This document shows, one piece after another, positions 26,916 to 35,607 of a stretch of DNA of 64,000 nt. The stretch lies in NCBI GenBank assembly GCA_019454125.1, contig CP075365.1:1978218-2042217 (forward strand), in the 5' to 3' direction. The position numbers and the translations under genes were made by a program. Origin of the DNA: Fimbriimonadaceae bacterium (lineage in GTDB: Bacteria; Armatimonadota; Fimbriimonadia; Fimbriimonadales; Fimbriimonadaceae). The stretch's first letter is position 1. Every line of letters starts with the position of its first letter. Under the pieces are notes generated by a model. It saw only the letters and a list, made by a program, of their open reading frames with translations, ran no database searches and had not been told where the DNA came from.

Positions 26916-27885
26916 TTTCCGCGCAGGACTGGTCGCCGTCGTCGGCAAGCCGAACGTCGGCAAGAGTTCGCTGGTCAACGCCGTCGTCGGCCAAAAGGTC
27001 TCGATCGTCAGCGACAAGGCGCAGACCACGCGGAGGCGCATCCTCGGCATCGCGTCCCGGCCCGATTGGCAGATCGTCTTTGCCGACACCCCCGGACTGC
27101 ACAAGCCGCAGCACCGGCTGGGGGCGATGCTGAACGAGACCATGCGCCAATCGCTTTCCGACGTCGACCTTGTGCTCGTCATGGTCGACGCGAGCCGCAT
27201 GCCCGGCAAGGACGACCGGACCTTGGCGGAGATGGTCGCTTCGAGCCAGGGGGCTGGTGCCGGCCCGCCGCTCGTCCTCTGCCTAAACAAGATGGACCTG
27301 CTCAAGGCGGCCGACGTGCAGTCGCACTACGACGCCTATGCTGCCCTTTTCCCGACCGAACACATCATGCTGACCAGCGTGACGCGGGAGCAGAACGTGG
27401 ACCGGCTCGTCGAACTGCTCGTCTCGCTCCTGCCGGAGGGCACCCCGCTCTACGACCCCGACGAGGTGACGGATCAACCCATGCGCGAGCTCGCGGCAGA
27501 GCTCGTGCGCGAGAAGATCTTGCGCCTCACGCGGCAAGAAGTGCCCCACGCCGTCCACGTGTACGTTGAAGAATGGGACGACTCAGGAGACCCCTCGCCC
27601 GAGGCTCCGGAGCCCCCACGCCCCTCCGGGGGTGAGGGGGTTGGGGGTGAGGGAGGCCCGGAGGGCACCGTGCACATCTCGATGGTCGTCCTCGTCGAGA
27701 CCGAAGGGCAAAAGGCGATCGTCATCGGCCGGGGAGGACAGATGCTGAAGAAGATCGGGACCGAGGCGCGAATGGAGATCGAAGAGATGCTCGAACGGCA
27801 CGTCTTTCTCCAGCTCTTCGTAAAGGTCCGGTCGCAATGGCGGGACAACCTGCGCATGCTTGGCGAGTTGGGGTTGAGGACCTAA
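26890..27885 (+). CDS. era: GTPase Era (16S rRNA maturation)
   Basis: Era binds the 3' end of 16S rRNA and helps 30S assembly. The 331-residue protein has GTPase motifs GKPNVGKS (19-26), DKAQTTRRR, DTPG, NKMD, and the C-terminal KH domain with AIVIGRGGQMLKKIG. An unusual 27-residue Gly/Pro/Glu-rich insertion (about 231-257) sits between VHVYVEEW and VHISMVVLVE, in the KH domain, and is encoded by a GC-rich inverted-repeat sequence. The ATG at 26890 overlaps the preceding gene; a GTG at 26908 is an alternative closer to the usual Era start. Confidence 0.93.
   Translation: MSSSESVSSFRAGLVAVVGKPNVGKSSLVNAVVGQKVSIVSDKAQTTRRRILGIASRPDWQIVFADTPGLHKPQHRLGAMLNETMRQSLSDVDLVLVMVDASRMPGKDDRTLAEMVASSQGAGAGPPLVLCLNKMDLLKAADVQSHYDAYAALFPTEHIMLTSVTREQNVDRLVELLVSLLPEGTPLYDPDEVTDQPMRELAAELVREKILRLTRQEVPHAVHVYVEEWDDSGDPSPEAPEPPRPSGGEGVGGEGGPEGTVHISMVVLVETEGQKAIVIGRGGQMLKKIGTEARMEIEEMLERHVFLQLFVKVRSQWRDNLRMLGELGLRT
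27580..27660 (+). repeat. REP-like palindromic insertion inside era
   Basis: About 80 bp of very GC-rich sequence with nested palindromes (CCTCG..CGAGG, GGCTCCGGAGCC, CCCCTCCGGGGGTGAGGGG) and the motif GGTGAGGGGGTTGGGGGTGAGGG. It is a multiple of three and open in frame, so Era stays readable. The sequence style matches dispersed intergenic repeats seen in other high-GC genomes. I found no second copy in this window. Confidence 0.6.
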
Positions 27886-27989
27886 GCGTCGATCTGAAGG
27901 CGGCCAAAGGAAGCCGAGAAAGCGCGCGGGGCCCACTTCGATTCGTCCTCCAGAACGCGCCCGGCGACACGGGCTAGACTGTCCAGCGG

Positions 27990-29381
27990 ATGCGCGTGAT
28001 CATGCTCTCGTGGGAATATCCGCCGAGGATCGTCGGCGGGATCAGTCCCCACGTATTCGACCTCTCCAAGGAACTCGTCAAGCTCGGGATCGAAGTGCAT
28101 GTCGTCACCAAGCACACGCCGCTCGCCCCAGACGAGGAAATTGAGCCGAGCGGGGTCCACGTGCACCGTGTCCACCTGGACCAAGAGCCCCACAACTTCG
28201 TCCACGAGATCCAGCTGCTCAACAAGGCGACCGACCTGCGCGTGCGCCGGCTCCTGGAAGATTGGCGCCCGGGCGGTCAGCCGACCCTTTTCCACGCCCA
28301 CGACTGGCTGAGCCTGGACGCCGCGCGCGAACTCAAGTACGAGTACCAGCTCCCCGTCGTCGCGACCGTCCACGCCACCGAATGGGGGCGCAACAACGGC
28401 ATCCGCACCGGCATCAGCAAGTACATCCACGACCAGGAATATTGGCTGACCTACGAAGCCTGGCGCGTGATCGTGTGCAGCCAATTCATGCAAGAGGAAG
28501 TCGAGCGGTACTTCAGCTGTCCGGCCGACAAGGTCGACGTCATCTACAACGGGGTGGACCCGGCCAAGTTCGAGTTCGACGCGACGGCGGAAGAGGAGGC
28601 GACCTGGCGCGGGCGCCTGGCCCGCCCGGACGAGAACATCGTGATGTACGTGGGCCGGTTTGTGCGGGAGAAGGGCATCCACATCCTCTTGAACGCGGCC
28701 AGCGCGGTCCTCGCTGAAGAACCAAACACCAAGTTCGTCATCGTCGGCGGCGGGTACCGGGAGAACCTCGAGCGGTTCGTCCGCTGGTATGGGCTGCGCG
28801 ACAAGGTGCTCTTCACGGGCTTCATGGCGAACCGCTCGCTCCACCAGCTCTACCGGGTCGCGGACGTCGCCGTCTTCCCTTCCCTTTACGAACCCTTCGG
28901 GATCGTGGCCTTGGAAGGCATGGCCGCGGGGTGCGCGGTGGTCGCGAGCGATGCAGGCGGGCTGAATGAGGTCGTCCTGCACGACGAGACCGGCACGAGC
29001 AGCTACGCAGGGGACCATGGGTCGCTGGCTTGGGCCATCCTCCGCGTGCTGCGCGAGCCCGAACGGGCCGCGAAGCTGAAGAAGAAGGCTCGCGCCCGCC
29101 TGGACACCGACTTCAACTGGGAGAACATCGCGCGCCAGACCGCCGGCGTCTACGAGCGCGTCTGGCAGGAGTTCACCCAGAGCTACTGGGTCGATCGGAC
29201 GCTGTGGCCGTTGGCCCCTGGTGCGGAAGAGCGGGCCGAGCGGCTGCGAGTCCGGGACAAGGCGCTCACGGGCGCCTATGTGCCGCGCCCGATGTCGCCC
29301 GTGGCGATCCCAGAATCCCGGATCGACCCGGACGCCGCCCTGGCCGCAGGCAAGACGGAAGAAGAAGAGCGAGACACGTGA
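27990..29381 (+). CDS. Glycosyltransferase family 4 (glycogen-synthase-like)
   Basis: A 463-residue GT-B glycosyltransferase. The N-terminus MRVIMLSWEYPPRIVGGIS has the GG loop that contacts the sugar nucleotide, and FHAHDWLS and VATVHATEWGRNNG follow. The C-terminal half has VGRFVREKGIHILL, the phosphate-binding EPFGIVALEGMAAG, and ASDAGGLNEVV, the EX7E donor motif. A charged tail of about 60 residues follows. GT4 members of this type often make glycogen, sucrose or maltose-derived glucans; the actual acceptor is not evident. TAGACT lies 9 nt before the ATG. The 104 nt from era hold no gene. Confidence 0.85.
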   Translation: MRVIMLSWEYPPRIVGGISPHVFDLSKELVKLGIEVHVVTKHTPLAPDEEIEPSGVHVHRVHLDQEPHNFVHEIQLLNKATDLRVRRLLEDWRPGGQPTLFHAHDWLSLDAARELKYEYQLPVVATVHATEWGRNNGIRTGISKYIHDQEYWLTYEAWRVIVCSQFMQEEVERYFSCPADKVDVIYNGVDPAKFEFDATAEEEATWRGRLARPDENIVMYVGRFVREKGIHILLNAASAVLAEEPNTKFVIVGGGYRENLERFVRWYGLRDKVLFTGFMANRSLHQLYRVADVAVFPSLYEPFGIVALEGMAAGCAVVASDAGGLNEVVLHDETGTSSYAGDHGSLAWAILRVLREPERAAKLKKKARARLDTDFNWENIARQTAGVYERVWQEFTQSYWVDRTLWPLAPGAEERAERLRVRDKALTGAYVPRPMSPVAIPESRIDPDAALAAGKTEEEERDT

Positions 29382-29417
29382 GGCCCGACCTCCAAATGAA
29401 AAGAAATCCTGTAGAAC

Positions 29418-30701
29418 ATGCGCAATCCGTTTGAAAGCAGGTTGCACCGCAATAGGTCGACATGGCTGCGCACTAAGAAAGACCGGTTCGTCTATTTTTA
29501 TCGGCATCGAGTGGATCTCCGATGGTCGTTCCTAAGCACCATCTGGGCGGTGTCCTGGGGGCTCGTCGGGTTTACTAACGAGGGCCTTTGGGCATCACCC
29601 CTTTCTTCTTCACTAACAGTGGCAAGTGGAATCGCCCTACTGCTTACCTATAGGGGCGTCGTCATTCAGCTAGGTGAGCTCTGGACGGACAAGAGCCTCC
29701 AAGCATCTAGGATCACGCTCGATAAACGCCACCCTCCCGGCGCGACGGCCGTGGTGACCACTCGCGGGTATTGCTTTACTTACCCAGAACTGAATAGACA
29801 CCTTCTTCGGAAAGGTTGTCCAAAGGGGATAGCCCTCACTGGCAAGTTTCCTCTTACCCCAGGAGCGATCAGGGTGACTCCCTATGCTCTCTTACAGCGC
29901 TTTCCAAACACGCACAACGATAGAAAACTGCGCCTGGTTTCACCACCAAGCGAGTTACAGGACAGTAGCTCGCTTGTGCGCCTCCAAGAATCGGACTACT
30001 TCTCGTATCTCGCTACCTGCCTAATGACAGGCTGGGCTCTTGCAAAGTTTGAAGGCGAAGTTTATGACGGGGAATCCTTCGTAGCGAACGATAAGTCCTG
30101 GCACGAGTATCATGACGCGCTGTCCGCCCATCACATCGGCATCAGCGGCATCTTCGTCACTAGCGACTTCAAGATTATTGTTCAGGTCCAGACAATCGAC
30201 AATACAAACGATGTAGGTGACCTTGTCCCCTCCTCGTCCGGCTCACTCGACCTGAGCGACATCGCACGCGAGACCTTCGACGAGGCAATCTTTGAGGGAA
30301 TTTTGCGGGAAGGGGTGGAAGAACTGGGAGTTTCTCGCTCCCTGTTCCCTCGCGTCAAAAAGAAGCTCCTTTACGGGATGGCGGTAGACCCTGGACGAGG
30401 GCACGTGACGGACTTCTTCAGCGTCTTCTTTCTCGACGAACCCTACGCCGACTTCATCGCAAAGTGCTCTTTCGAACGATCGGACAAGAGACAATGGCCA
30501 GTCGATCCGATCGCACTAGACTTCGGATCGCGCGAACGTTGTCTTTCCAGCCTTGGGGCGGCACTCGACGAGCTAAGAAGCCGAGAGATACGACAAGCCG
30601 GCAGCGTGTTGCAGGTTTCACTCCAGCTACTGTTGGCTTCCATGAGAGACCCAGAATCCTGGCCCATTCTTGAGAGGGCCGCGACGAAGAGAGTGGGTTG
30701 A
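29418..30701 (+). CDS. Two-TM Nudix-domain protein, resembling SMODS-associated (Sa-NUDIX) effectors
   Basis: A 427-residue protein unlike its neighbours in composition (near 50% GC, A/T-ending codons). It has two membrane helices (about 36-52 and 64-85), a soluble domain, and near 289-305 a Nudix-like helix EAIFEGILREGVEELGV. This satisfies E-X7-REUXEEXGU, with the leading Gly of the box replaced (Ala283). The layout TM-TM-Nudix resembles the Sa-NUDIX proteins proposed as effectors in nucleotide-activated conflict systems such as CBASS. No CD-NTase lies adjacent, so it would be an orphan. Composition indicates recent transfer. A housekeeping Nudix role is less likely because of the membrane anchor. 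Confidence 0.55.
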   Translation: MRNPFESRLHRNRSTWLRTKKDRFVYFYRHRVDLRWSFLSTIWAVSWGLVGFTNEGLWASPLSSSLTVASGIALLLTYRGVVIQLGELWTDKSLQASRITLDKRHPPGATAVVTTRGYCFTYPELNRHLLRKGCPKGIALTGKFPLTPGAIRVTPYALLQRFPNTHNDRKLRLVSPPSELQDSSSLVRLQESDYFSYLATCLMTGWALAKFEGEVYDGESFVANDKSWHEYHDALSAHHIGISGIFVTSDFKIIVQVQTIDNTNDVGDLVPSSSGSLDLSDIARETFDEAIFEGILREGVEELGVSRSLFPRVKKKLLYGMAVDPGRGHVTDFFSVFFLDEPYADFIAKCSFERSDKRQWPVDPIALDFGSRERCLSSLGAALDELRSREIRQAGSVLQVSLQLLLASMRDPESWPILERAATKRVG

Positions 30702-30707
30702 CGGGCC

Positions 30708-31667
30708 TCACTCGAACGCCGACCAATCCCCCAAGTACAGCACCTCTTCTTCGATCGAGACGCCGAAACGGTCTTGGACCAGGCGGCGCGCGATCTGGGC
30801 GAGCTCGCGGATCTCGGTCGCCGTCGCGGACTGCACGTTGACGATGAAATTGGCATGGCGGCGCGCGATCATCGCGCCCCCGTGGCGGTAGCCCACCAGA
30901 CCGGTGTGCTGGATGAGATAGCCCGCCGGGACGACCCCCGCCTCGCGCAGGCTCGCCGGCAACCCGGGCAGCCCGTCCGCCAACCGCTCGTCGTAAACGT
31001 TCTTGAAAAAACTGCCCGCGCTGGCTGGCGACGGTTGCTTTAGGATCCGCTGCCGCTGGTACTCCCGCGCCTCGTCGTAAATCGCCTTCGGCGGGCGCGA
31101 GGGGAGCCGCAACCTTGCCCGCACGAGCGCGACCGGCGGCGGGGTGGCACGGCGCAAGATTGAGTCTCGATAAGCGAACCGCATGAAGGCAGGCTCGACC
31201 CACTGGCGCGCGCCGTCCACCACGACTTCGATCGCCTCAAGGAACTCGGAGACGTTCGAGCGATAAGCGCCCGCGTTGCTCACAAGAGCCCCGCCGAGAG
31301 TGCCCGGGATCCCGACGGCGAACTCCAGCCCCCCGAGCCGCGCTTGCGCACACTTCAAGAAGAGCTCCTGGAAGCCGCAGCCACAGTCGGCGGTGACGAC
31401 GCCCTCCTCGCCGATCTCGATCGCCCGCGCCTCGTTCAGCACGACGATACCGGGCACGCCCCTATCGCTGGGCAAAACGTTGCTGCCCCACCCGAGGACC
31501 GTGAGCGGCATCCCGGACCGGTGCGCCCACGCCGTCATCTCCGCGAACTCGTCCGCAGTCGCCGCTCGGACGAAGCGCTCCGCCGGGCCGCCCGCGCGCA
31601 AGGTCGTGAAGGGCTTGAGCGAGCGGTTGCGGTCGATACGGCCGGGATCCAACGGGGTCGCGGTCAT
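30708..31667 (-). CDS. murB: UDP-N-acetylenolpyruvoylglucosamine reductase
   Basis: MurB is the FAD enzyme that makes UDP-MurNAc. The 319-residue protein has TTLRAGGPAERFVRA, the FAD-binding VLGWGSNVL and GLEFAVGIPGTLGGALVSNAGAY, the catalytic Ser region SAGSFFKN, the AGYLIQHTGLVGYRHGGA segment, and a Glu-rich end FGVSIEEEVLYLGDW. It is detached from the dcw operon and instead follows tsaB with an ATGA overlap (31664-31667), suggesting co-translation. The gene ends 6 nt from the convergent low-GC Nudix gene. Confidence 0.95.
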   Translation of the reverse strand: MTATPLDPGRIDRNRSLKPFTTLRAGGPAERFVRAATADEFAEMTAWAHRSGMPLTVLGWGSNVLPSDRGVPGIVVLNEARAIEIGEEGVVTADCGCGFQELFLKCAQARLGGLEFAVGIPGTLGGALVSNAGAYRSNVSEFLEAIEVVVDGARQWVEPAFMRFAYRDSILRRATPPPVALVRARLRLPSRPPKAIYDEAREYQRQRILKQPSPASAGSFFKNVYDERLADGLPGLPASLREAGVVPAGYLIQHTGLVGYRHGGAMIARRHANFIVNVQSATATEIRELAQIARRLVQDRFGVSIEEEVLYLGDWSAFE

Positions 31668-32236
31668 GCGGTGCCACCCAGGCCGAACGCCCGCTTCGGA
31701 GTCGAAATGCTGGGCTCGGCGAGATAGGTGGGGACCAGGGCGGCGGGGTCCATCGTCGCGAGCCGGGCGAGGAGCGGCCCCGCATTCGCAGCGTCCGGCA
31801 CCACGCCTTGACGGTGGGGGAGGCCATAGCCCACCGCGCAGATCGGAGGCGCGGGCACGCGCTCGACTTCCCCGCTGGCTGCCCGGCGCAAGAAGAACTC
31901 TCCCTTCCGGCTTGGCACGAAGACGTCACGGTCGCAAGCGACCAGGTCGAACGCAGTGAGTCCGGCTGAGGGACGCTGGAGGGCAAACGCCCACGCCTTG
32001 GCCATCGTCACGCCGACCCTCACGCCCGTGAAACTCCCCGGCCCCGTGTCCGCCACGAAGACCTCTACCTGGGAAAGTTCGACGCCCGCTGAGCGCAAGA
32101 CCTCGCCCACCAGCCGGGCAAGGGTGCCGCTCGCGCGGCCAAAGCCTTCGTCGCCTGCCGAGCCGAGCAAAACTCCCTCGGCCGAGAAAAGGGCCGCGCT
32201 CACCCACGGGCTGGACGTGCTGCAGACAAGCTTCAT
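31664..32236 (-). CDS. tsaB: tRNA threonylcarbamoyladenosine biosynthesis protein TsaB
   Basis: TsaB is the non-catalytic ASKHA-fold partner of TsaD in making the universal t6A37 modification of tRNA. The 190-residue protein begins MKLVCSTSSPWVSAAL and has VFVADTGPGSFTGVRVGVTMAKA, the signature GPGSFTGxRxG. It is shorter than typical TsaB (about 220-230 residues), mainly in the C-terminal half, so the TsaD-contacting part should be examined. Both ends overlap neighbours by ATGA (murB downstream, secreted protein upstream). Confidence 0.9.
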   Translation of the reverse strand: MKLVCSTSSPWVSAALFSAEGVLLGSAGDEGFGRASGTLARLVGEVLRSAGVELSQVEVFVADTGPGSFTGVRVGVTMAKAWAFALQRPSAGLTAFDLVACDRDVFVPSRKGEFFLRRAASGEVERVPAPPICAVGYGLPHRQGVVPDAANAGPLLARLATMDPAALVPTYLAEPSISTPKRAFGLGGTA

Positions 32237-33264
32237 GAACCGCGCCGGGCAAGCAACTTGGCCAAGAGATCGTTGACCAGTTCCGTGTCCGCTTTCAAAG
32301 TGGCGTCGTCGACCGAGCGATAGGTGAGCAGCCAGAACGCGAGATCGTTGAAGCCGATCGCGTGCAGCACGTTGAGAGGGGCCCCGTCCTTGGTGCCATA
32401 GCGCCAAACGGTGGCGACCTCGGCGCCCGCCCGGTTGTACTTCGGCGCGGCGTCCTTGCGGAGCCGCACCTGGTCGTACTCCTTGAGGCTCCCGGACGCG
32501 TCCGCAGTCAGGGCGCGCAGCGCCTCGATCGCGGTCCCGCCCCGCGCGGTGAGCATAATCCGACCTCTCAGGCTCGGGTGGGTCAGCGTCCCGTCGGAAG
32601 CGAGCTGCCAGCCCTCGGGAAGGAAGATGTCGTAGGGATCCGAGGCTTCGCCCACGCGCGCGCGGACTGGGCCGACATAGCCGTCGCCCTTGCCTGCGTC
32701 CGCGGGCTTCAGCACGATCGTGTTCTTCTTGGGTTGCGGCGCGATGACGGGCTGGCTGGGGTCTTCGCCTTCCGGAAGTTGGCCGCTGATCGTGCGCAGC
32801 GTAAGCAAGGCGTCGCGCCACTTCTGCTCAGCCTCGGGCGCCTGCTCGACCGGCGCGGTCATGCGGAACTGGAACTTCTCGGGCGTCCGGGAATAAAGCA
32901 AGCCGACCAAGGTCGAGACGCGGGCGCCCTCTTCCGCATAGCGCAGCCGCGTGAACAGCATGGGCACGCCGAGGAACTCCTCCTGCCACTGGTTCTCCAC
33001 GGTTCGGCCCATGGCCTCGCTGACTTCCTTCTGCACGCTTTGCCACTCCTCGGCGGTCTGGCGGAAGACCGCGTTATAGATCTGGGCCGTGGCCTTGCCG
33101 TTGTTCGCGAGGGGAATCTCGATGGTCGTGCCGACGCGCTCTTTGCGCATGGTCCAGTCGGCCGGCATCTCTAGGGAAAGGCCCAGCTTCGGATCCGAAT
33201 AAACCTGCTTCTGGGGCGCCTCTTGCGCGGAGAGCAGAACGGCGGCGATCAGCGCGCATGCCAT
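32233..33264 (-). CDS. Secreted protein with two PsbP-like repeats (unrecognised)
   Basis: A 343-residue exported protein with signal peptide MACALIAAVLLSAQEAP. Two half-molecule repeats are discernible: residues about 20-155 start YSDPKLGLSLEMPADWTMRKE, and residues 205-335 start SDPYDIFLPEGWQLASDGTL. Each has the PxxW pattern of PsbP/Mog1-like folds. Function unknown. TAGTCT lies 9 nt before the ATG with no ribosome-binding site. It heads a three-gene overlapping operon with tsaB and murB. Confidence 0.7.
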   Translation of the reverse strand: MACALIAAVLLSAQEAPQKQVYSDPKLGLSLEMPADWTMRKERVGTTIEIPLANNGKATAQIYNAVFRQTAEEWQSVQKEVSEAMGRTVENQWQEEFLGVPMLFTRLRYAEEGARVSTLVGLLYSRTPEKFQFRMTAPVEQAPEAEQKWRDALLTLRTISGQLPEGEDPSQPVIAPQPKKNTIVLKPADAGKGDGYVGPVRARVGEASDPYDIFLPEGWQLASDGTLTHPSLRGRIMLTARGGTAIEALRALTADASGSLKEYDQVRLRKDAAPKYNRAGAEVATVWRYGTKDGAPLNVLHAIGFNDLAFWLLTYRSVDDATLKADTELVNDLLAKLLARRGS

Positions 33265-33323
33265 AGTAGTCCCAGACTAGACGATTCGGAAGCTCCTCAC
33301 GCACCGAGGGGCCTAATCTTCCG

Positions 33324-34259
33324 TCAGGACGATTCTCCCGGGCAAACCCGGGCCGGCTCTGCCACCGCAGGTTGCGCGGCGGGCTTGCGGTTGCTCGCCA
33401 AGGCGACGCCTGCGACCGTCACGACCAAGCCCACCGCCTCGCTCGCGTGCAAGGGCGAGCCCAGCAAGATCCATGCGAAGAACGCAGCCGCAGGGGGGAT
33501 GAAGTACTGCACCATCGTCGCCCGCGCCGCCCCGACCTCGCCCAAGCCCTTGTAGTAGGCGGAGAACCCCAGCATGCCCGCGACCACGACAAGGTAGGCG
33601 AGCGCCACCCAGGCGTTCCAGGAGACCGCGCCCCAGTCCGTTCTTGCGGCCGCCATCGTCCCATAAGGGAGCATCACGATCGCCGCCCCCGGCAGGGTCA
33701 GTGCGAGCGAGGCGAACGGGGTGACGGAAGTCACGACGGGCCGCAAGACCACCGCGGAAAGCGCCCAGACGACCGCCGCCGCCAGCACCATCAGCGCGCC
33801 CCAGGTCTCACCGTTGGAGCCCTGGCCACGGCCCAAGATCGCGATCGCCACGCCGAGAAAGCCCACTAACGAGCCCAAAACGAGGCGGGGCGTCATGCGC
33901 TCCTGCCCTGCCGCCGCGCCGATGAGCATGGTGAGGATCGGCACCGTCGCGAGGGCGATGGCACCCAGGGCCGCAGGAGACTTCCCCATACCTTCCAAGA
34001 AGAGGAGCATATAGACCCCGCTCCCAAGGAAACCGCCCAGGTTGAAGGTCCAGAACGTGCCCTTCGGGTATCTCAAAGACCCGCCCGAAGCGAGCACCGC
34101 ACCGGCCACGGCCAGGGACATGCCGACATAGCGGACAAGGCCCGCGGCGGCTGGCTGGACGTCGTGGAAAAGGATCTTGAGCGCGCTGAAGTTCGCGGCC
34201 CATGCCACGACGACAAACGCCAAGTACGGGCTGAAGTTCCACCGTCGCCCTGCGTCCAC
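33324..34259 (-). CDS. EamA/DMT superfamily transporter
   Basis: A 311-residue integral membrane protein with ten hydrophobic spans arranged as two five-helix EamA repeats. The first includes AWAANFSALKILF and ALGAIALATVPILTML; the second includes ALMVLAAAVVWALSAVVLRP and ATMVQYFIPPAAAFFAWILLGSPL. Members export amino acids, metabolites or drugs, and the substrate cannot be told from sequence. I place the start at the GTG at 34259 because TATACT lies exactly 7 nt before it. A GTG at 34280 would add seven residues and would place the promoter inside the gene. Confidence 0.85.
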   Translation of the reverse strand: MDAGRRWNFSPYLAFVVVAWAANFSALKILFHDVQPAAAGLVRYVGMSLAVAGAVLASGGSLRYPKGTFWTFNLGGFLGSGVYMLLFLEGMGKSPAALGAIALATVPILTMLIGAAAGQERMTPRLVLGSLVGFLGVAIAILGRGQGSNGETWGALMVLAAAVVWALSAVVLRPVVTSVTPFASLALTLPGAAIVMLPYGTMAAARTDWGAVSWNAWVALAYLVVVAGMLGFSAYYKGLGEVGAARATMVQYFIPPAAAFFAWILLGSPLHASEAVGLVVTVAGVALASNRKPAAQPAVAEPARVCPGESS

Positions 34260-34337
34260 CGCGGCTAGTATAGGGCTCACAAAGCGAGAAGGACAGGGAC
34301 AGATGCTCTGTTCCGACCGTGTATCCTTCGCCCTGCC

Positions 34338-34892
34338 ATGTCCCAGACCGTCGAAGAGCTTGAAAGGCAGATCTATATGCTAAAGGAACAACTGGCGGAA
34401 GCCCGCCGCAACGCCGAGCCGGAGCCGATCCAGGACTTTGAGCTCCACAACGGAAGCGGCCCTATCAAGCTTTCCGCACTGTTCGGAGCCCACGAAGATT
34501 TGTTAGTGATCCACAACATGGGGGCCAGTTGCTCCTACTGCACGCTCTGGGCGGACGGGCTCAACACGTACCTGCCGCTCGTGGCCTCGCGGATGGCGGC
34601 GGTGCTAGTCTCGCCGGACGACCCGGAAACGCAGGCCAGGCTCGCTGCCCACCGGGGCTGGAAGTTTCGTGTGGTCTCCGATCAATCGCGCAAGTTCACG
34701 ACTGCGATGGGCTTCTATGGCGAGGAGGGCTGGGCGCCGGGGGCGAGCGGTTTCCGCCGCGTGGGCGATCGCGTCTACCGCACCAACAAGACCAACTTCG
34801 GCCCGGGCGACGACTTCTGCCCGGTGTGGCCGCTGATGGACTTGGTCGGTGGCCCCAAGGGCTGGGAGCCGGGCGACGCCTTCGGGAACTGA
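34338..34892 (+). CDS. DUF899-type thioredoxin-fold protein
   Basis: A 184-residue protein with an N-terminal coiled coil (VEELERQIYMLKEQLAEARR) and a thioredoxin-like domain of the DUF899 type: LSALFGAHEDLLVIHNM, GASCSYCTLWADGLN with a CxxC pair, AAVLVSPDDPETQARLAAHRGWKF, and PGDDFCPVWPLMDLVGG. The CxxC suggests a redox or metal role, not tested in this family as far as I know. TATCCT lies 10 nt before the ATG. The following metallopeptidase gene starts 18 nt after its stop. Confidence 0.8.
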   Translation: MSQTVEELERQIYMLKEQLAEARRNAEPEPIQDFELHNGSGPIKLSALFGAHEDLLVIHNMGASCSYCTLWADGLNTYLPLVASRMAAVLVSPDDPETQARLAAHRGWKFRVVSDQSRKFTTAMGFYGEEGWAPGASGFRRVGDRVYRTNKTNFGPGDDFCPVWPLMDLVGGPKGWEPGDAFGN

Positions 34893-34910
34893 CCCTCGTC
34901 CCTAGAACCG

Positions 34911-35606
34911 ATGTCGCGCAAGCCCAAGGCCAGGCTCCATTTCGAAGAACCCTTCGAACTGGCCCTGCCGAGCCGGACGGTAGCCGTCGCCTTGCGGCGG
35001 TCCACCCGGGCGCGCCGCGCTCGGCTGCAAGTCTCAGCCGCCGGAGTCACCCTGACGGTCCCCGAGCGGCTTCCGCGCCGGGAAGCGATCGACGCCGCCC
35101 TGAAGTTTGCCGCGTGGATCGACCGCCATCTGAAGAAGATCGAAGGTGAGCGCGTAGGCGAGGAAGCCGCCCTGCTTTGGCGCGGAGAACCGCTTGAAAT
35201 CGTGGAAGGGGGCGGGCCCTTCCTTGAGGGGAGCTGCCTCACCGTGCCTGAAGGCTGGGATCGAGCGAGGATCGGGGCCGCGCTGCGCGAGTACGCCGAC
35301 CCGCTCCTCAGACGCCGGGTCGAAGAGCTTGGCGCCGTCACGGGGCTTCGCCCGAGCAAGGTCCGCATTCTGGACCAGCGGACCAAATGGGGCGCCTGCA
35401 CCGCCCGCGGGACGGTGACCCTGAATTGGCGGTTGGCCATGGCCCCGCCCGCCGTGATGGACTACGTCCTTCTCCACGAGCTCTGCCACCTGCGGGAGCT
35501 GAACCACTCGGCGCGGTTCTGGGCGCTTGTCGAGACGCATTGTCCCGACTGGCGCGAGCACCGGGGCTGGCTCCGGAGGCACGGGGCCAGCCTCGGCGCG
35601 CGCTGA
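34911..35606 (+). CDS. YgjP-like zinc metallopeptidase (M48/SprT-like)
   Basis: A 231-residue protein of the YgjP-like metallopeptidase family. It has the zinc motif HELCHLRELNHSARFW, where HExxH plus the downstream Glu/His provide the ligands, preceded by QRTKWGACTARGTVTLNWRL, the family hallmark. The N-terminal part is a small beta domain with basic residues. Family members are associated with unknown proteolysis, often near restriction genes. The TGA ends one nucleotide before the stop of the convergent penicillin acylase gene, leaving no room for a terminator. Confidence 0.88.
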   Translation: MSRKPKARLHFEEPFELALPSRTVAVALRRSTRARRARLQVSAAGVTLTVPERLPRREAIDAALKFAAWIDRHLKKIEGERVGEEAALLWRGEPLEIVEGGGPFLEGSCLTVPEGWDRARIGAALREYADPLLRRRVEELGAVTGLRPSKVRILDQRTKWGACTARGTVTLNWRLAMAPPAVMDYVLLHELCHLRELNHSARFWALVETHCPDWREHRGWLRRHGASLGAR

Positions 35607-35607
35607 C

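Noticed and set aside
29418-30701. A complete CBASS operon around the Nudix gene.
   Set aside because: Neither neighbour (GT4 glycosyltransferase, murB) is a CD-NTase, E1/E2, JAB or HORMA protein, so only an orphan effector can be proposed.
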